A stretch of DNA of 7,301 nt from Gammaproteobacteria bacterium (lineage in GTDB: Bacteria; Pseudomonadota; Gammaproteobacteria; UWMA-0217). This document shows positions 5,924 through 7,301 of this stretch, in pieces. Numbering within the stretch: the first letter of the stretch is position 1; each line of letters begins with the position of its first letter. Below the pieces are notes generated by a model. That model saw nothing but the letters and a program-made list of their open reading frames with translations, was not told the origin of the DNA and did no database searches. The position numbers were made by a program, and so were the translations under genes. The stretch is taken from contig DRPO01000176.1 in NCBI GenBank assembly GCA_011330835.1, positions 1 to 7,301 on the forward strand, given 5' to 3'.

Positions 5924-7301
5924 TGTTGATCACTCTGCCGTTAACGGATAAAGACGCCAGCCGCACCGGATCGACCTCGATGGCGTAGCCGCTGCGCATG
6001 AATACCAGATCGTTTCTGGGTTGAGGGAGCTCCGGCCTGACGCCCAGCGCCGCCTTGACGGCCACCAGCGGGTGATTGACGCCGGTTTCCCCGGAGAAGG
6101 CGATCCAGCCGGTAAACCTGGGATTGATCTCCAGCAGATAGAACCGGTCGTTCGCCCGATCATGCAGGAATTCGCCTTCGGCGGGTCCGACCCAGCCAAT
6201 CTGTTTCAGAAACCCCGCGAAGGTCTGTTCAAGATGAGGCAGACTGATCACCTCGGCGCTCCAGGTGCTGCCGCGCTTGCAGTTGGCCAGCTTGCGCGCC
6301 GTCATCGTGGACAGCGCGTCGTGGTTTCGGTCACAGACCGCCGCGACCGCGACCATTTCCCCGTCCATCCAGGGTTGCACGATCACCCGATCCTCGTTCC
6401 GCTGCTCGAACCAGGCCCAGGCCGCCGGCGCGTCGTCCAGGGAATCCACCCGCTTGCAACCGAACAGCGGCCCCTTGACCGCCACGGTTCCACCGCCGAA
6501 CTGACTGATCGCCCGGTAAATGTCATTGAGGTTGTAGGCGATCAGGGTTCGTGGAATAAGCACATTATCCGCGCCAAGGTGGCGATGCTCGGTAAACAGG
6601 TTGAGCTTCGCCCTCGCCTCGAATGCTTCCGGCGTCGGCAGCAACAAGGCGATTCCCAGCGATTCGAGTTGCTTCCGAATCTTGAAAAAACGAGGCAGCT
6701 CGCCATCGAGACAGGGAATCAGGACATCGATGGGATGCTCGGCGTGAATCTCCCGGATCTTGCGGAGCAGCTCTTCCGGCTCCTCGCTGATCGGCAGGCG
6801 AAAAGCCTGATCGAACAGGTTGGCCTGGAACGATCCGGAATCGAAAGCGCCATAGTTGAGCCCATAGACCCTGCGGACTTCTGGCGCGAGCCGCAGCGCC
6901 CGCGCGACGCCAAGCCCCGGATTGATCATGTTGAAGGTGCTGATCCCGGTGATCGCGACCGAGACGCCTTTTTCCGGATTCGCCGGAACCGGATAGAACC
7001 TGGGCGAGGGGCGACGGTTGCCTTCCGCGCTCCCCACTCGCTTCAACGCCGTCAGATTGCGGGAAGGCACCGCGGCCTCGCTAACGCCATTCATGAAAAC
7101 CACGCCCGGCCTGGGCTTTGCCGCGTCCACTCGCGCCGGCGCGCGCATGGCGTCGGCGACCATCAGCGCCGGCAGGTTGAAGCCCGCCCAGTGCGACAGG
7201 ATGATCCAGGACGGAAAACGGAAGTGGATATCCTTGAGCCAGGGTTGGATGGAGCCCGGCATTCGCACGAATTCCAGCTCCAGCGGGCCGCGCCACTCCA
7301 G
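5916..7301 (-). CDS. Tandem ATP-grasp ligase, 5' end outside the window (partial)
   Basis: The frame is open to the right edge; 461 residues are visible, counted here from the edge. A GTG at 7268 is not taken as the start because the residues before it already match the family. Residues 1-86 are the C-terminal end of a first ATP-grasp domain. A linker follows, then a full second copy: a Rossmann-like pre-ATP-grasp region from about 114 (VAITGIS, then NPGLGVARAL), IPCLDGE (195-201), the ATP-binding VAVKGP with Lys276, the adenine-hinge-like VIVQPWMDGE (306-315), TARKLANC (334-341), and the metal site Glu377, Glu391 and Asn393 (LEINPRF). Residues 3-51 and 370-418 align without gaps at 18 of 49 identities. 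The layout resembles the large subunit of carbamoyl-phosphate synthetase, but the rest is not CarB. It probably forms a carboxylate-amine bond with ATP. The stop overlaps the decarboxylase start by 8 bases. Confidence 0.85.
   Translation of the reverse strand: MEWRGPLELEFVRMPGSIQPWLKDIHFRFPSWIILSHWAGFNLPALMVADAMRAPARVDAAKPRPGVVFMNGVSEAAVPSRNLTALKRVGSAEGNRRPSPRFYPVPANPEKGVSVAITGISTFNMINPGLGVARALRLAPEVRRVYGLNYGAFDSGSFQANLFDQAFRLPISEEPEELLRKIREIHAEHPIDVLIPCLDGELPRFFKIRKQLESLGIALLLPTPEAFEARAKLNLFTEHRHLGADNVLIPRTLIAYNLNDIYRAISQFGGGTVAVKGPLFGCKRVDSLDDAPAAWAWFEQRNEDRVIVQPWMDGEMVAVAAVCDRNHDALSTMTARKLANCKRGSTWSAEVISLPHLEQTFAGFLKQIGWVGPAEGEFLHDRANDRFYLLEINPRFTGWIAFSGETGVNHPLVAVKAALGVRPELPQPRNDLVFMRSGYAIEVDPVRLASLSVNGRVINNG
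5949..6194 (-). repeat. Protein-level repeat unit 2: end of second ATP-grasp domain
   Basis: Encodes W-V-GP-A-E-G-EF, then LEINPRFTGWI, then GVNHP, then LVFMRSGY and a Leu-rich end. It keeps the canonical Glu-x-Asn metal ligands and is therefore the likely active copy. Confidence 0.75.
7044..7295 (-). repeat. Protein-level repeat unit 1: end of first ATP-grasp domain
   Basis: Encodes W-x-GP-x-E-x-EF, then DIHFRFPSWI, then G-x-N-x-P, then VFM and a Leu-rich end. It aligns with unit 2 from the first Trp to the Asn-x-Pro without a gap. The metal-ligand motif is altered (Asp24, His26) relative to the canonical Glu-Ile-Asn. Confidence 0.75.

Noticed and set aside
5916..7268. Complete ATP-grasp gene starting with GTG at 7268
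   Set aside because: The 11 codons upstream to the window edge remain open and match the conserved W-x-GP-x-E-x-EF motif of the second copy, so the true start lies beyond the window.

Overview
The window is GC-rich and densely coded. It looks like chromosomal DNA of a gammaproteobacterium: the adjacent cmoA-cmoB pair is characteristic of that class, both proteins closely resemble their Escherichia coli counterparts, and a CCCTCTCC-type intergenic palindrome is present. The genus cannot be fixed from the sequence.

Layout, left to right. (1) Positions 1-264 hold no gene. They carry a short GC-rich palindrome (49-88) followed by a degraded copy of a dispersed inverted-repeat element (about 108-250) that ends 14 bases before cmoA. 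(2) cmoA and cmoB (265-1976, plus strand) overlap by 4 bases. They encode the two enzymes that make and use carboxy-S-adenosylmethionine to modify uridine 34 of tRNA. (3) A small lipoprotein with one EF-hand-like calcium loop (2073-2387, plus) converges on a minus-strand pair: a urea-transporter family membrane protein (3248-4168) followed after 5 bases by a lipidated dienelactone-hydrolase-like protein (2415-3242). (4) A second, nearly intact copy of the element (4203-4370) lies just upstream of the transporter gene. (5) The right third, all minus strand, holds a two-gene unit: a tandem ATP-grasp ligase (5916 to beyond 7301, start outside the window) overlapping by 8 bases a LysA-type PLP-dependent decarboxylase (4433-5923).

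The most interesting part is the right-hand pair. An ATP-grasp enzyme usually joins a carboxylate to an amine or thiol, and a fold-III PLP decarboxylase removes an alpha-carboxyl from an amino acid. Coupled translation suggests that they act in sequence on one metabolite, perhaps making an amide or a decarboxylated amino-acid conjugate; the product is unknown. The incomplete N-terminal part of the ATP-grasp protein is the end of another ATP-grasp domain, so the protein is duplicated like the large subunit of carbamoyl-phosphate synthetase. Its first copy has altered metal-binding residues. The second point of interest is the repeat element: both copies point the same way relative to the gene that follows and sit 14-35 bases from its start codon.
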